A stretch of DNA of 64,000 nt. Origin: Chionis minor (taxonomy: Eukaryota; Chordata; Aves; Charadriiformes; Chionididae). The position numbers and the translations under genes were made by a program. The DNA lies in assembly GCA_013398295.1 (NCBI GenBank), contig VZSF01001401.1:124001-188000 (forward strand), in the 5' to 3' direction. This document shows, piece after piece, positions 35,095 to 49,989 of the stretch. Position 1 is the stretch's first letter. Every line of letters starts with the position of its first letter. The notes under the pieces were generated by a model. The model saw only the letters and a list, made by a program, of their open reading frames with translations, ran no database searches and was not told the origin of the DNA.

Positions 35095-38000
35095 CTGCAG
35101 TGAAAAGGTGAATACACCTGGCTGGTTTTTAGGGTGTGACAAAAGAGAGTTTAGCATGGATTTACTTTGTCAGGCCTACAAGGACTCACATGCCTTGTGG
35201 ATGATCACATTTTGGAATGTGGATGTGCTTTATCACAAGATAACTCTTTTACGAGATCTGACTTCTCCCCAGCAAGCCACTCTGACCAGAATGTTTCTTA
35301 TTTCAGCCATGCCTTTCCATCACCTCTTCTTCTCTATTCAACTTACTTGTCCTAGCAGCCTTCTCCAACCCTTACTCATCTCCCTCCCTCTTTTGCATGC
35401 TGGTTTTAAATGCCCAACTTATTTCACACAGTCCCACAGAGGAAAAAGTTTAGTGTGAAGCAAGAGTAGACTTGCAGACGACTAATGGAGAATGCAGATG
35501 GGAAGAGAATTGAATGAATGTAATTTTCAGAGATCCTCAAGAGAAGCGGTATTTCCAGGAAGAGCAGTGCCTCCATGTTGTCTGAATGACTTCCCAATAC
35601 ACGAAAATGCCCTGTCCTACAGGAAGAAGGAGGATCCCATCTGTGTTTGACATTGTTTGCCATAACAGACAATCATAGCTATTCTCTTGAGTAGCAGATA
35701 TGGTGTAGTGCTTCGCAACTATGTGTATCAGCCCTTCCCCTGCATCAGAAACTTCACACTACAAAAGTAAAGCAGAACCTCCTACGCAGACACCTAGACG
35801 GGGCAACGATGGTGTCAACCTAACTAGAAAGCAGGTTTCAAATTCTCTTTTCTTTGGCTGCAGCCTCTTATCGTACCTCTGCCCAATTGCTAAACAACAA
35901 TCAGATTTACACAGCAATTGTATAATCAGGTGTTTACATCACAGCATGAAGACATGAAAGAATCTGGAATGCCGTATTTTGTAAATCTATGGAATGAGTT
36001 TTTACTTTATTTGTTTATTTGTAAGACTACATTCTACTGACCGAGCCATTTTCTGCATTCTAACACTCCCAGAGAGGTACTTCGCCATTAGTTGTAATGA
36101 ATGTATGCAGACAGTATGCTAGCCCTCGCAGCCATCACTTTAATTTTTCATTTTGTTACCTAGCAGAACACACATGGCTTGTATGATTAAGAACAATATA
36201 TTGCCATTGCAAACATTTCTGTATCAGTTCCTACTAGTGACAAAATTCTCTGGGTTTCTAAGTAGTTCACAAAAAAATTTTACATTCTCTGTGAATTCCG
36301 ATAGCTGAAAGTGTAAATGTTCATCTGCAAGAAAAAAATAAGACAAAGTAAACCATAAATGATACATCAAATACTAAACCCAAAGTTCTGTTACTGGTGA
36401 CCAGCAGTTAGGATCACAAAAAAATAATTCCACGTAGCATTGGAGCATCTTGCATCAAGAAAAACACTATGAAACTCAGGAAGTTACAGAAACTCCATTG
36501 TCTGGGAGTGGCTTTTTTATTCCATATCAAATCCAGAAGGATGACAGGCTATTTCTATCAGTCTCTGAACCATCCTTTTTAGGCACGAAGACCAGAACTG
36601 AAAGTTATTTTCAGTTAATTTTGTACAGCTGTTTGTAGACAAGTGCAGGAATTCTGGAATTGCTGGGAAAAAACCTGACTGGCTGCTTTGTGCCTCTGGT
36701 GAGAGAGCTACAATGTGACTCAAGACTGAAAACAGGAGGAAATGGTGTTTTGTTTCCCTAGAATCAATCACTATGGATTGGCCTGACAAAATTCTCTGGC
36801 ACTGGAACAGAAGACAATAAAACAGATCTATTAACAAGCCTGGGAAGCACAGCTGGGGTATACCATTTTCCTTGCGGAGGGAAAAGTTCTCCAAATCCTT
36901 TTCCTACAAGGTGTGAGAGGTTCACAGCACATCACAGAGCTTAAAAAAAAAAAAAGCAAGAAAGTATGCAACAATGGTTAACAGAATACAGAAAGAGAGA
37001 AGACTTTATATTAATTCCTGTCAATTAGTAGGAAGGGAAAAATAAAGACCTCACATACATGCTAAGCTGTCACCAAAAATAGACAAAAACAATACATTTG
37101 AAACAGTTATGTTGTAGCTTTTGTGGGAACTTATAAAGATTTTATTTCAGGTAGCACGTCAGTAAAATAGGGAGTTGAAACTGTAATAGTAAAAACAGAT
37201 GAAAAGATGCACCTGGACCTGCCAGGCGATAGAGGACAGAAGTACCTCCACTGCTGCTGGTGTGGGCTAGTGCAGCTTCCCATTCTTCTCCGTGATCAGC
37301 AACAGGAGAGCACAGCAGGCACCCGGGACTGTTCCCCAGCGGGTGGGGAATAGCTGGCCAGAAGGACCTCCTGCAGCATGTAGCCAGGCTTTGCAAGGCC
37401 ATTTAAATGAGATGGTGAGAGCTGTAAATTAAAGCTACCTTTCCCAGAGAAAGCTTATGTAGAAAGTAAAGCCAAGTGGCATCTTCTAAGCCGAATGTTC
37501 AGCAAGGAACAAAATTGAGCTACATAAAGTTCCCACCGAGACAGTTGCTTCGTGGTTATTTAACTGCAAGACAGAGTCTGGCACTCAAAAGAGAAAAAAG
37601 GTAGTCTCTACTGTGCATAATTAAGAATGACTTCTGAAAAGAAGACAGGTGAGTGAAACATCTTCAAGAAACTGCCAACCTTGGGCATCAAAGAAAGTTT
37701 GCTGCTACTTCCACGCCAAGAGTACTGGAAAAGTCTCAGAAAGTGATTTGCTAGGTCGGCAGCAGAGACAGAGATGAGAAAACATACTAAAAAACAGATG
37801 AAATGGTAAGCAGGTGACCCATTTACTATTCCTTAACAACTTATCAAACACTGCCAGATCTGAGGAACTGACTGCACAAACATTCTTAGCTCATGGGAAA
37901 CATAAAATAAAAATACATTGGCTTCAGTATCATGAGAAAAGTGTTGCCTCATGTTTTCCTCTGTCAGCTCTGGTTCTTCGCAAATGACTATGCCCTTTCA

Positions 38001-41000
38001 TCATCAAACTCTTAACCAAAAGGCCCCGTGGACTGTTTGCCTTAGCAGACTGTTTACCATGGCCTTGCAGGTACCAGCAGTCTGCAGACCAGAGGTTTCA
38101 TAACTCTGGGTCTAGAAGCAGCATGGAATCCCTAATGAAACGAGCTAAGGTAATTTCAAAAAGCCACATGGTGAAAAAACAACATCAAAACATTAAATCC
38201 CTTCTAGCTAAAACCTAAGAGCAATATCTTTAAAAAGTGAAAAATAGAAACACAGCACCATGTGGTAACAGTTACTATCTCTTAGAATCTGTTGCTGTGG
38301 AAAACTTCATTGAAAAGCACAAAACTAGACCAAGGTGAGATACATAATGAAGAAAAAAGAAAAAGGAGTTACCGATAAAAGAATACTTACTAACACACAC
38401 ACTGACAACATCCAAAGAAAGCGGCAGACCTGGGCTGTTAAGCCAGTTTCTTTTCCTCAGATCTTCTGAAGACTTACGGATTAGAGGCATGTACAATGGT
38501 ATAGACATGTAAAGTATCGTATATAAAGGCATAAAATTATTACTAACCAGTTAAGAATGTGTGCATTACATTAAACTTTCATCATCCTGTATGCATCCAC
38601 TGTGTTTCCATTATCCTGTATGCACTGAAATGTACGATTACATTAATCTTGGATGGTGTAATTACTCCTAGTTGTAATTAGTAACAGCTGTGACATTCAG
38701 ACTGGAGTTCAATAAGTAATAAACTTCTCCCAGAGTTTAACAAGCAGACTCTTTTTGTAGTTTTATGTTGTGTACGTGAAATTTAAGGAAACTTCCTATG
38801 TTGGAATACAATCTGTCCTCCATCTTCTTCCTATGAAATTAAGGCTCTAGTACCTCTATTTACAGAATGTTTTACAATTGCTATTTTCTGCACAGTCCCA
38901 GTTTTCTCCCCCTGGCTTTTGGAAGTGTCTCTATAGGTGCAGCAAGCAGCCTACAAGCTGTAAACCACAGAATCCAGGTCTACTCTCACAGCCCTTCTGA
39001 CTACAAGGAACTGCTGCTCAACACACAAGCTTCCCACTAAACATGCAGACAGCCTGGAAATAAAATATTCATAAAGAAACCATTTATTTAAATTCAAGTG
39101 TTGATTTTGAAGCTCAGATGACAACTGTTTGAATGGGTAATTTCATAGTTACATAGTATAAACAAAACCATTGAATAAACTAGACTATTCCAGAGTTCCA
39201 GCTATCCTCCGTGTGACATTAGATCCACTGAACTCTATTCTACTGCCAAAATACCTTTTCTTTCTTCTTGACAATTTCTGGAAGATGCCTGTATGCTTTT
39301 AGTATTCTCAAAAAAAAAATTAATACAGCACACACTTGTTTACTTTCTGATTGAAAGTAAAAGTTCTTTTGACTATATTTATTTCATTTTCCAACTGAGA
39401 GAGAAAATAAATAGCATTTTAAAAAAATTTTCCTGAAGCTGCTGGGAAAAACTAAAATAAATTATGAAATCCATCAAAACACTGCACTTTATTGTCAGAA
39501 TCTATGTTTACAGCCACAAAATATAGTTGAACTTTATGGCGGAATATATAAGACAATATAAATATTACATTTACATTAAAAAAAATAGGTCAAAAAGTAA
39601 GTATAGCTTGCAATGGAGTAATGTAACTCCACGTCAGCTGTAATAACTGCCACAAAAATACACTAAGTACTGCTGAAGACTGTAAAATGCACAACATAAT
39701 ACCATATCTTTCTTGGCAGTTAACCATTCATATATTGGGGTGGGAAGTGGGTGGAGGGGGAAGGCGGTAAAATTCAGACTTAGCAGAGCCTTTGTTGACT
39801 TTTTTTTTTTAACTAGGAAGACTTGAGATTCAAAAAAAAAAAAGATCAGAAAATTTAAATTTTCTTTGTTTAGAAAGCAGGAAGGCTTAATTCACTAAAC
39901 CCCTAATCTGGAAAAAGAAAAATACTACTAAGTTGTATACTAGTGAAATCAGACATCACTGGGGAGCTCTTTCTTAAATAATTATTTAAAAAAAAAACCC
40001 AGCAAACAACTAAAAATCTCAAAAACAAGTTATCAAACATCCCTCATGAAGAGCTGATGCCTAAGACCAGAAGTCTAGAGCTCATCCATTTCATCTCCTC
40101 AGGCGTCCCTACAATAAAAAAGGCTAGCAGCACTGCATACATATTCATAACAATCTTCTAGCTTTGCATTAGGCAACTTCATTCAAATTCATTATACTGA
40201 AATCAAAGCCAAATTCCCAGTTTTTACGCTTATTTAGAGAATAAAAAAAAAGGCTTTAGGAGTCAGTATAAGCAGTTCACAGATACTGTGCCAATGAGGA
40301 TTATGAATAATGCAGATTCGTCATCGTAGATTATATCACATACACACACAGATGAAGATGTAAAAGGCCAAAACCTCTCCACTGATCTTGCTAGGATTTT
40401 CTCAGGTCACCCTGCGTCCTGAGGACAACCTGTCATATCCCGGGATTGTGCCTAAGCCCAGAAACAAGGGCACTTGTTTGGACATCACTACCCACCTTGG
40501 AAAAACTATTCATTCATTAAATCAGTTGTCTTGTTAGTTTACTTCTATACCCGATATCCTTAACAACCTTTGTAAATACTGCAACACCAGTACCAAAACG
40601 TTGACAGTCTCACAGGAACTGTATTTGAACATCTTCTGAACAACGTGGTGCACAGAGTTGTGGCTAAGCCACCCCTTCGATGCTTCAGCTAAGAGACAAA
40701 ACTCATTCTGCAACACTGGGTCTATTCAACTACTTTCTATTATCAACCATCCCTTCCAACTGGAAGGGCAGGTAGCTGGAGAGCCAACAGCAAGCTCAGC
40801 TCCTAAAGCCAACAGTCCGGCTCCTGACAAGTCCTGGAAACCGTGCACAGCAGCAGAGCTGAAGGATGCTCTGTTTCAGTTAACTACTGACAGCTGGCGG
40901 GGGAGAGAGGAGGGGCAGGTATGTGGATGAATGTCTCGTTAGGACGCTGTCGATGACGATGCGCTGTTGGGACACAGAGTTTACAGTAATGCACTACAGG

Positions 41001-41791
41001 TCACTCCTGAGCAGTCCGCTGAAAGCATTCCCCTTCCCATTCCTTTTCAGTACCAGGATGCAGGCAATTTGTGAACCTACGTGCCAGTAATAAGCAGATA
41101 ACGCCACTTACGCTTCATGGTATGTTCACTTACCAATCAGCATGTACTCATAAAAAAAAGATACATACTGAGCTCTCATAGTGGTTAAGGAAAGGAAGAA
41201 AAAAAAAAGAAAAAAGCAAAGCATGAACTTAGTAAATGTAAGTTTAAAAAAAAGAATTTCAAAACTATAAGGTCTTGTGATTTTCAGGCTAATATTGGGA
41301 TGGTTAAAACATTTGGGTTTGAAGCTACTAATGCTGAAAAATCATTGACTTTACATGCAATAAGTGGCAAAACAGAAGTTATACAATGTATTTGTGATGA
41401 GATAGCTTAACATCACGTATGAGAACATTAGGTTCCCTGTGTTCAGAGTTTTCTTTTTATCTAATATTCTTTCCATGCTTGCACAGCCAAAGATCTTGTT
41501 GAAAACTGCTTTAATAGAATTACCCAAATACAGACTCAGCCTGTATCACAAATGCCTGAAAACAGAAACTAATAATGGAAACACCGGCAAAAACTGAACC
41601 ATCCATCACAAACGGTGGCGTAATTACTCTGTGTAGGTAGCAGAAACGCATTTGCTGACTTGCACGCTGCAGATCCACATAATAGCTGTGAACACCTTAG
41701 GACACACATTTCACATCCCGGCACCATTTCCTTAGCTGTTTGCCCTCCACTGCTTTCCCCGTCTTTCCTCCTCACCCCCCGCAAAAGACAA

Positions 41792-41832
41792 ATCCCACAA
41801 CAAAAACAACCAACAACGACAAACAAATAAAT
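41792..41832. repeat. A/C-rich (CAA)-like tract
   Basis: CCCACAACAAAAACAACCAA, then CAACGACAAACAAATAAAT. Mostly CAA and CAAA units with single interruptions. Confidence 0.6.
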
Positions 41833-42828
41833 GGCACAGCACTCAAGCCAGGGATCTGTAGTCCATTTGCAAGGATGTATTTATCCATCAAAAAGCAGAT
41901 CCAAACCAGAGACACTCAATTTACATGACCAACTCAGAGCTCAAATAAACCAAATATCCAGATGTCAGACAAAGGAGCCATGTTCTTTGAAAAACAGCCC
42001 AAATTGGATTTAAAAGACAAACAGAGAGATTTAATTATTGAAATGTGGACATGGATCTAATTGGCTGCAGAGAGAGAAGACAGCCAACGCTACAAGAAGT
42101 TGTTCACAAAAATTAAGCTCTCTGAACAGTCTCATTTCTCCAGTGCTGAATCCTGCAGTGCGAGACATCTTCACTTTTGTTCACCACAGGCTAGTTGCTT
42201 CTCTCAAAGCAAACATTAATTTCTCAGAGAAAAAAAAACATTAAAAGCACATACTGCGGGCCTGAATGAAAACCTGAATACTATTTCAACTTGGCCGCAT
42301 GCTGAAACTCAGCAGGAAACAGGCTGGAGTCCAGAGCTTATTCTAATCGGGTAAACTAAGCACCTATGCTACACATCTCTTCTGATACTCCATGGAAACC
42401 CTTTTTTCACTACCCACTTTTTGTTTTTTTAAATGTTTCAGAGATGACACCGAGAAATGCCTTTATATCATATCTTTTTGAGGTGAATCAATTGCCAATG
42501 CATCAAGCTTAATTTAAAAAACCCAAACTTTTAGGTTGAGTTTCTCTTCTGTGTTAAACTGTCTCCTCTTCTCGGAAGAGGACTGATGAATAATCATTCT
42601 CAAGTTTCATAAAATATGCAACAAAACTTTTAGAATTAATCTATCGACTATCTGAGGTTCATTGTAAACTTTGTTTTTATAAAATGCGCCTTGCAGATTT
42701 ACAGAAATAGAGCAGAGAAAAAAATAGTCTCTCCTGTAAATCGACATTACCAGTACAAAGCTGTACTATATGATGTACATTTATGACTTGCGTTTGATTG
42801 AAAATGGAGAGATGCAGAGGCAAAATAC

Positions 42829-43033
42829 CCTACTGAACTGCCAGCTGGCAGCATACCAGTGGTCTTTCTGCTGGTAATAAGCCAAACAAACAAGATTTGC
42901 AAAAGTCCGCCCAGTCGAATCCATCCCACAGCAATTATGCTCCTTGGTCTTCCATCCACTCCTTGAAAGAAACGTGTTCATTGAACTGGGAGTCACAGAA
43001 TCTACTCCTGAAGTCACATGATCTACATTAACA
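42829..43033 (-). other. Candidate coding exon, 205 bp
   Basis: The acceptor TCTTTGTCCTTTTAG is pyrimidine-rich (exon starts at 43,033). The donor AGG|GTATTTTG is mediocre. With a one-base lead the segment is open for 68 codons, including SGVDSVTPSSMNTFLSRSGW and further on CLAYYQQKDHWYAASW, and ends in phase 0. A second frame is also open over much of it, which weakens the coding argument. No known domain is recognised. Confidence 0.22.
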
Positions 43034-44686
43034 CTAAAAGGACAAAGATTTTACCTCTGATCCTCTGCAATACACTGTTTCATAGATATCACTGCATAAA
43101 ACCCTCTAAACTGTAGTATAGTTACTAGACAGACGAAATACACTGGCAGACATCTGTTTTCAGAGAAACTATAACCAATACAAGCTACGCTGGCTGCATA
43201 TATATATTTAATACTACTAATTGAATTAAAGCAGACCCTAATGCTCTGATACCCCTTGCTTTTCCCCAAGCCAACTGATGCAGGCACAGAATTCAGAGCG
43301 GGGCTGGGGTGTAGGCAGAATTAAAACATTATGTCAATCATATACACTCAGAAAAGTCAAAGTTGGCTTCACTTTCCTAGAGCAAATGGTAAAGAAAGGG
43401 GAAAGATGCTCCCCAAGAATTTATCTTTCTTTGCTTTAAATCCTTTCATCATTCCACGTTAGAGTCTTGTTTTTCATTTTAAACTGATACTTTGCCTGAA
43501 AAGCACTAAAGAATTTGACATAGCACAATTAGTATAGTTTTTAATACCAGCCTTCGGAAAAAATATTAACACATTTTTACTAACTTGGTATTCCCAACAG
43601 TTGAGGCAGATGGAAAAGAAAGGTTAATTACAAACAGGATTTTGAGAAATCATCAAAATCCGTACAGATCAAAACATCTAAAAGACAAGTCACTAGCAAT
43701 AGTCAAGATTTAGATTTTTGTGACAGATTACGACAGGAAAAACCATCAGGGTAGTAGCTCAGCTCTCAAAGCAGTTCTCTTTACCCTAAGCCTAACTCTT
43801 CTTCTTCAATATCACTTATTTCCATTTTGTATTTTTTCTGTTTTCTCCAAAACTAGGCTATTACATTGCGAGTTGGCCAACAGCTCATTTACAGACATTG
43901 ATATTGATTTCTTTTTAAGCTGCTACCTTCTAAGAATGAAAATAATTGATTTTTCTTTCTTGTCTCTGACTTGGTAAAAAAAGTTAATTTTAAATAACTA
44001 AATAAAACTTTCAGTCCAGATAAAAAGTACTTAGTAATGCAGCTGTAAAAGGTGAATGGAATGAAGAAAAGCTTCAGCAACCAGCACAGCAACCAGAACC
44101 TTTCCTCCATGAAAGAACTGTATTAAATGTTACCCATTAGGTACCTTTTTCTTGGGTCACTGTATCAAAACACCAAACTAAAAAAAAGGAATTGGGGCAA
44201 AATAGGGCCCAAGCTTTATTCACTACCTTTGCTTTAATTTGCTCTCCCATCTGCTGCGTGGCAATTAGCTCTCCATCACAGAAGAAAGTGGACTTGTCCT
44301 GGTCCTCAGAAGAATGCAAATTTCTTCCTCACGGCAAAGGCCTGCTATATTCTATACATGCTGCAATGCAAATAAGACACAAAAATTACCATTTGTAAAC
44401 ACTAGTTACTAAATCTTTCAGTATTTTTACTACAGAAAAATGCCTTGATACTTCTTTGTCTTTATGCAACATCATTAAGCCGCCTCACCTAACACAAAGG
44501 CTTCATCTAATGGCTTTTAACACACCCAGAGATACATGGCACAATATATCTGGAGGACGAAAAATTAGCTGTCGTTAACTTGAGGGTTTCTAAGCCTCGG
44601 GGTTAGAGATCCCACCAGTATTAGCACCGAACAAGTCAGCTTTCAGTCCTGCTGTTGCCACAATGCATAACAATAGTGCTTGGTAC

Positions 44687-44810
44687 CTGCAGCGTGGCCC
44701 TTTTCCCTGACAGCGATACCCAGTTTGATGCTGCCATCGCATCTCTGCCAAGCAACGCCGAGCCAGCTGTCGCCTCTTGGTTCTGGCTGAGAAGTGGTTG
44801 GTGACAGAGC
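44687..44810 (-). other. Candidate exon, open in all three minus frames
   Basis: The donor CTGCAG|GTACCA is good (GT at 44,686-44,685). Acceptors are TGTCCAG (exon start 44,810) or ACTTCTCAG (start 44,786). The block is more GC-rich than its surroundings and lacks stops in every minus frame, so no reading frame can be preferred. It could be an untranslated or alternative exon, or a GC-rich repeat remnant. Confidence 0.18.
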
Positions 44811-47800
44811 CTGGACACATTTTAAGCCTACTTTACTTAAAAGGTCTACCTACCTATCCCTTCGCATGCTTACTGGGCTCTGGTAAGATGCAGGCGATCA
44901 CTTCTGTTGGGAATTTCAGCTCAAGACTAGAAATTTTATGGAACTACTTCACCTCAGGAACTGGGTTTAATGAGAAACTGAGGCCATTTCCCAGCTACAC
45001 ATTGCTCTCATGCCTACCCTGTAGAAACAGAAATCACCATAAACAGATCTTCCTAAAACAGAAGTTAAAAGTTAAGCTTTGATCCTAAATAGTGTATGCT
45101 TCAATGTACATACTGCAATTTGCTCCACTAACAGTGATGAATAATACAATTCATAGCAGAAAAAAAAAAGCATCCACATACATCTTTTGCAACGTAACAG
45201 CGTGAACGTTTCAAAACTCTACAAAAATAACTAAAAAGAGTATATACTAGGTAGGCAAAATCTCTCAGGTCATAGCAGATGCTTTTTAGAGCTAATACTT
45301 AATAAAAGAGAACAAAATTAAACAAAAAAATGAAGAAACAGAAAACATGAAAATATTGTTAACATGTTCATTTGAAATACTGACTAAATGAGAAATGTTG
45401 AAGATTTGAAATTTAGAAAGATTTACTCTAATAACATTAACAATGAATAAGTGTGGTGACATAATTGAATTACTGTGAAATTAAGTTCATTTGAAGAAAG
45501 ATAAGGAAAACTACTGTTTTCTAAAATTGGTTTTCTTATTGGAAAATGAATTAATTATAAGACACAACCATATCTAGGCATCAAAGCCATGTAATTATTT
45601 ATGTACTTGCAATTCTGTTATTCATGGGGGGGAAAGCATTTAAGGCATTAGCTGTTATCACTAATCAACTCAAACTTAAAACTGATTGTTCTATCAGGAA
45701 CAGCTGAATCAAAGCAGACAAAAAACCAAAACCATATATATATGCATGATTTAAAATTGTCTTGCTTTTAAAGCACAGCTTTTAAATAAGCTACTACTAC
45801 TCCAGAAAACAAGCAAGTCTGTCACTGATTGAGAACCTTGTCCCAGTACATGATGACTGTGACACGTCAGCAAGCAACCTTCTTACCAGCCCAGTCTTTC
45901 CATACTGGCCTGATCAAACCATTGAATTTTGACGCCGATGTGTGATGCCTTCAACTCTGCATTGGAGGCACCACGGAGGGTAACACCCTCGATCGCTAAC
46001 CCCTGTGTTTCCCAAGGCCATAGCTGTGGAAATTATACTGAAATTGGTATATACGGAAAAATCACACCAAGTTGTATGCTATTTTATATACACCAGTAAA
46101 AAGTTAAGATTCCCATCAGTGAATTATGCTGTTTAATTTAACACCTGAAAGTTTATTAGTTTCGCACATTGAGCTTATCATTGCCTCATTTTATGCTGCC
46201 ATTGAAACCAAACAGTTTAACTCCTTACCTAATTATTATCACTGAATTATACTTGGTATGGGGAGTCGCACAACACCGTTAATCATCTGGTAATGCAGAA
46301 CGTAAATATTTTAATGGAAGCCACTACATCTGAACTGCTTTAGCCTCCTCATTTGTCTCATCTCTTCGCCCAGGAATAAATGCAGCATTTTCTGGACTAC
46401 ACACCCATATAACCTTCGTTCTTTTTCAAAAAAATGTCAAAGCTACTACGTCTCTGCAATGCTTTTTATATAACACTTGGCACCTATCAGCAAGGCAAAA
46501 TCCGCATTTACATATTTACTTTTCATGAAAGCAGCAGCTGAGGTCCAGCCCAGAATCTACTCACAAAGGGAGTGATAAAAATTTACAGAGCACCAGGCTC
46601 CCTTGTGTGGCTGCTACTATGGGCTGAGTTGCTTGAAGGTGCTGCTAATGCTCATCACACTTTTAGTTTTAAAAATAATGTGTGTCAGGCCCCATTAAAA
46701 GAGGGCCCTATGCGTATTGTAAGCACAACAGACCAGATACTACCAAGATATCAGAATCTTTAAGTTTAGTTAAATTTGTGTCTCAGAGAGGCCAAAAAGA
46801 TCTTGAAGTCTCCACAGCATAACTGTGCCTTAGTATTTTTCATATTAATATAAAATTTAAGTTTAAAGAAAGAAATGCTTTGGATGATTCAGCATTTCCA
46901 TCTTAAATACCTTAAAGGTTTTTGCTATTGAAGAAATTAAGGTAATGATTAAGGTACTGATTAAGCAGCAATTTATGCCATTTCCTTTTTTTGGACTCAG
47001 CTATAGAGATCTTAAATGTCCTTTAAAATGGACACATATGGCCATGAAAATAACCACTAAGGCAATTGTGGCTCCAGAGAATTTTCTACAAGGATTATTT
47101 ACAATTTGTTTTAATCAGCAGAGGCAGTGCTAGCATCTGCACCATAGCAATCTTAATCAGAAAATGCAACACTTAATTCTGTCAGTATTCAGAATTCTCT
47201 CTACTTAAAGCTCTTCAGTGTTTAGGTGTCTTGGTACTATAATTTAGTGTTCAACTGGCTGTAATTAATCAAGTCATGATGTAATAAAAACACACGGATG
47301 TTTCCATTCAGAATGCTCAAACACTAAGTATATACTTAGCCAAAGAATCAAAACCTGCCTAGAAATGTTTACAGGCCCCACTTAACTCACTGACATTTTA
47401 AAATGCCACACGTCCTGCAAATTTACACTGGTACAGACAATGAATTTTCTTGCACATAAAAGACCACCAAGTCACGCTGCTCTGACAACTGAGTACCTGT
47501 AGTAATAACAGCAACTTCACAAAATTGCACTTTCTCATTTAGAAAACATAATGGTGAGATTCCAGATGGTTAAAAGTGTTAGAAATACGGGCATTAGGTT
47601 TGTTGATAAAAATAAACTCACCGGATGTTAATTTATCATCCCACATTTTTATGGTTTTGCCCAGTCCTCCTTTACCAGCCCAAGCAAGCAGTTGCCATCC
47701 TCCCTTAGCTGACAGGCACACACACCAACTGACACGGCAGCAGCAGATTAGCTACTAAGAGAGCACATCTGCTAACTAAAATGAACCACATTCACATCTT

Positions 47801-49786
47801 CGGCTTAAAATATACATACGTACTTTCAGGCTACCTAACTTTAAGCTCCTAACCAAAAGTGGCTGAACATCGATTAGAAACAGAGATGCCTACACAGCAA
47901 TCCAGAACCACCAAAATGCTGAACCAGCTTCTGAAAGCAGCTCTCTCTTCAGAGCCCAGCACAACTGAGATTTTAATTTAGGGACCATAGTTCATTATTT
48001 AAAATTAGTTCCAAATGGTAGTGATTCAAACCACCTAAAATTCATTTCCTAAACCAATCAAGGCCAGCTCTGTGCAGAATCATTTTGCCAGTATGACAAC
48101 ACTAGGTTTTATTTGTTTATTTAATTGACTATGTAGTCACAGCCAAGAAATATTTTTACCTGCAACACCTTAGCCAGCAGAGTGCATATGCCCCCTCTCT
48201 CCAGCAAAATAAGCTGTATTAGCAAAAGGCAGAGTTTGGCTGATGTAATTACCACCGTATCCAATGCTTCTGTATGCACATACAAGATAGTCAGGGTTGA
48301 AAACTCTCCCTCCCTTGACCACCACAGCTCTGCAAGAAGCTCTGTAGCAAAGAATTCACATTCAGTATCTAAAAAATTAAGTATTTCTTTCTGTTACTGG
48401 CAGTTTGTTTCTGCCAGTAAAGTTGACAGATCTTGGCCTACTATGTTTAATGTTTACAATTATCCAAGGTATGGCCAGGGGGAGAGACAAACGGAAGATT
48501 TCTCGCCCCCACAGGCAACATTTTCATGTTTTATGTGTTTTGTGAGCTTTTGTTATCCTTTGTCCCTGTTCTAACCTCTGTATGGCTTGACACTGGTGCA
48601 TAGTTATTCCTAATTTAATGTCTTCTGTAAGTTTTTACTAGCATGTTATTTTCTCCTTCCAGGTAAGTGACAAGACAGTTTGCCAGTCCAGCCCTAACAC
48701 TGATCCCTGAGCTACCATTCTGCCTCCCTACAGCTCAATACTTTTCTTGCTATCATTACTGGTTTTTTCCTCGTCAAACTACTGGTACAGTCAATTAGTA
48801 GCAACACAGCAATGTTACTCTGAAGGGTATGAGCGAATGGCTCTTAGAGGAACATAGACCTCCAAAGAGAGTAATCGCGCGCATCTCAAAGGATTTCTTC
48901 AACGTCTGTAGCCCCGATGTCTCACTTTCCCAGCCCAGTTCTGACCAGAGTTTTACACTGACTTCAGAGTAAAACCAGGGTAAAAAAATTATTAATTTCT
49001 TCTTCACTCCCCTTGGTGGAGTAAGCAGAAAATAATACGAATACAATAAAAAAGCATTTCCATTAGGATATACAGCACGAATCTTTCTCTATGACCAAAA
49101 CCCACTAGTTCAGCTGTTCCAGTTACGCCAAACACATTCATACAACTTGGTAAATGCTACTGTAAAGGTAACGTAACCATTGATCATGTTCTGCTGGAAA
49201 TATGAGCATACCCATCATCATGCTCTTCCTAAAAGAGGGGAAGTCCGATGTAAGATGACACTACACACATTTAGAAGGAAAAAAGGAAAAAAAAAAAGGT
49301 AATTAAATTTTTGGCCATCAGCCCAGTTAGCATTTACTGCAGGGAAGAAGTTTTAAAAAAAATAAAAATGGTGCATAAGATTACACCTGGCCTGAAAAAC
49401 AGAAACATCTGCTGAGCTCATAAATTATTGGATTAGTTCTGCCCCAGGAAGCCAGCCTGGTATACATACCCTCTACAGACCAGTTTAACTGTGCACAGTA
49501 AGAAACAGAAGAAGTTGTGCTGAATTAATTTCCCATTAGAAACAAGGGGAGAGGGAAAGAAAAACATGCTTAAATGCTGAATACAGGTTCCTTCCGCAAA
49601 CTACAGCGCTGCTTGCATTTGACACCACACTCCTCTGAAACAGTTAGAAGGACAAGCTGTAAGGCCAGCTTGCAGAGATAGTTCAATGCGACATTCAAAT
49701 GGTTCATCCATTTTGTGTTTGTTTTAACCAAAGTGGCTGATATACGACTAATTATTTTTCCAAAATTTCTTCAAGTAAGTCTGTCG

Positions 49787-49826
49787 AAAAAAAAACCCCA
49801 ACCAACCAAAAAAACACCCACCCCCA
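49787..49826. repeat. A/C-rich low-complexity tract
   Basis: An A9 run leads into CCCCAACCAACC, AAAAAAACACCC and ACCCCCAG, all A and C. Confidence 0.75.
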
Positions 49827-49989
49827 GTCACTGAATTCTTGCTCTGAATTGTCTTGTAGTTGAGACTGCTGAACCAAGCCTTTTACACTTTTTTCCAGCC
49901 AAATGTGAAAAAACAAATTTGGGAACCAAAGAGACAAATGGGCCTGGAGTGATCACGTGAACGTACATCTCTGGTCTCTTGTATCTGGA

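Noticed and set aside
47622..47708. Segment containing KTIKMWD as a WD40 repeat exon
   Set aside because: The motif is a short chance likeness to a WD40 strand. The rest of the repeat (GH and surrounding pattern) is missing and the acceptor leaves an awkward phase, so it is kept only as a weak exon-like segment.
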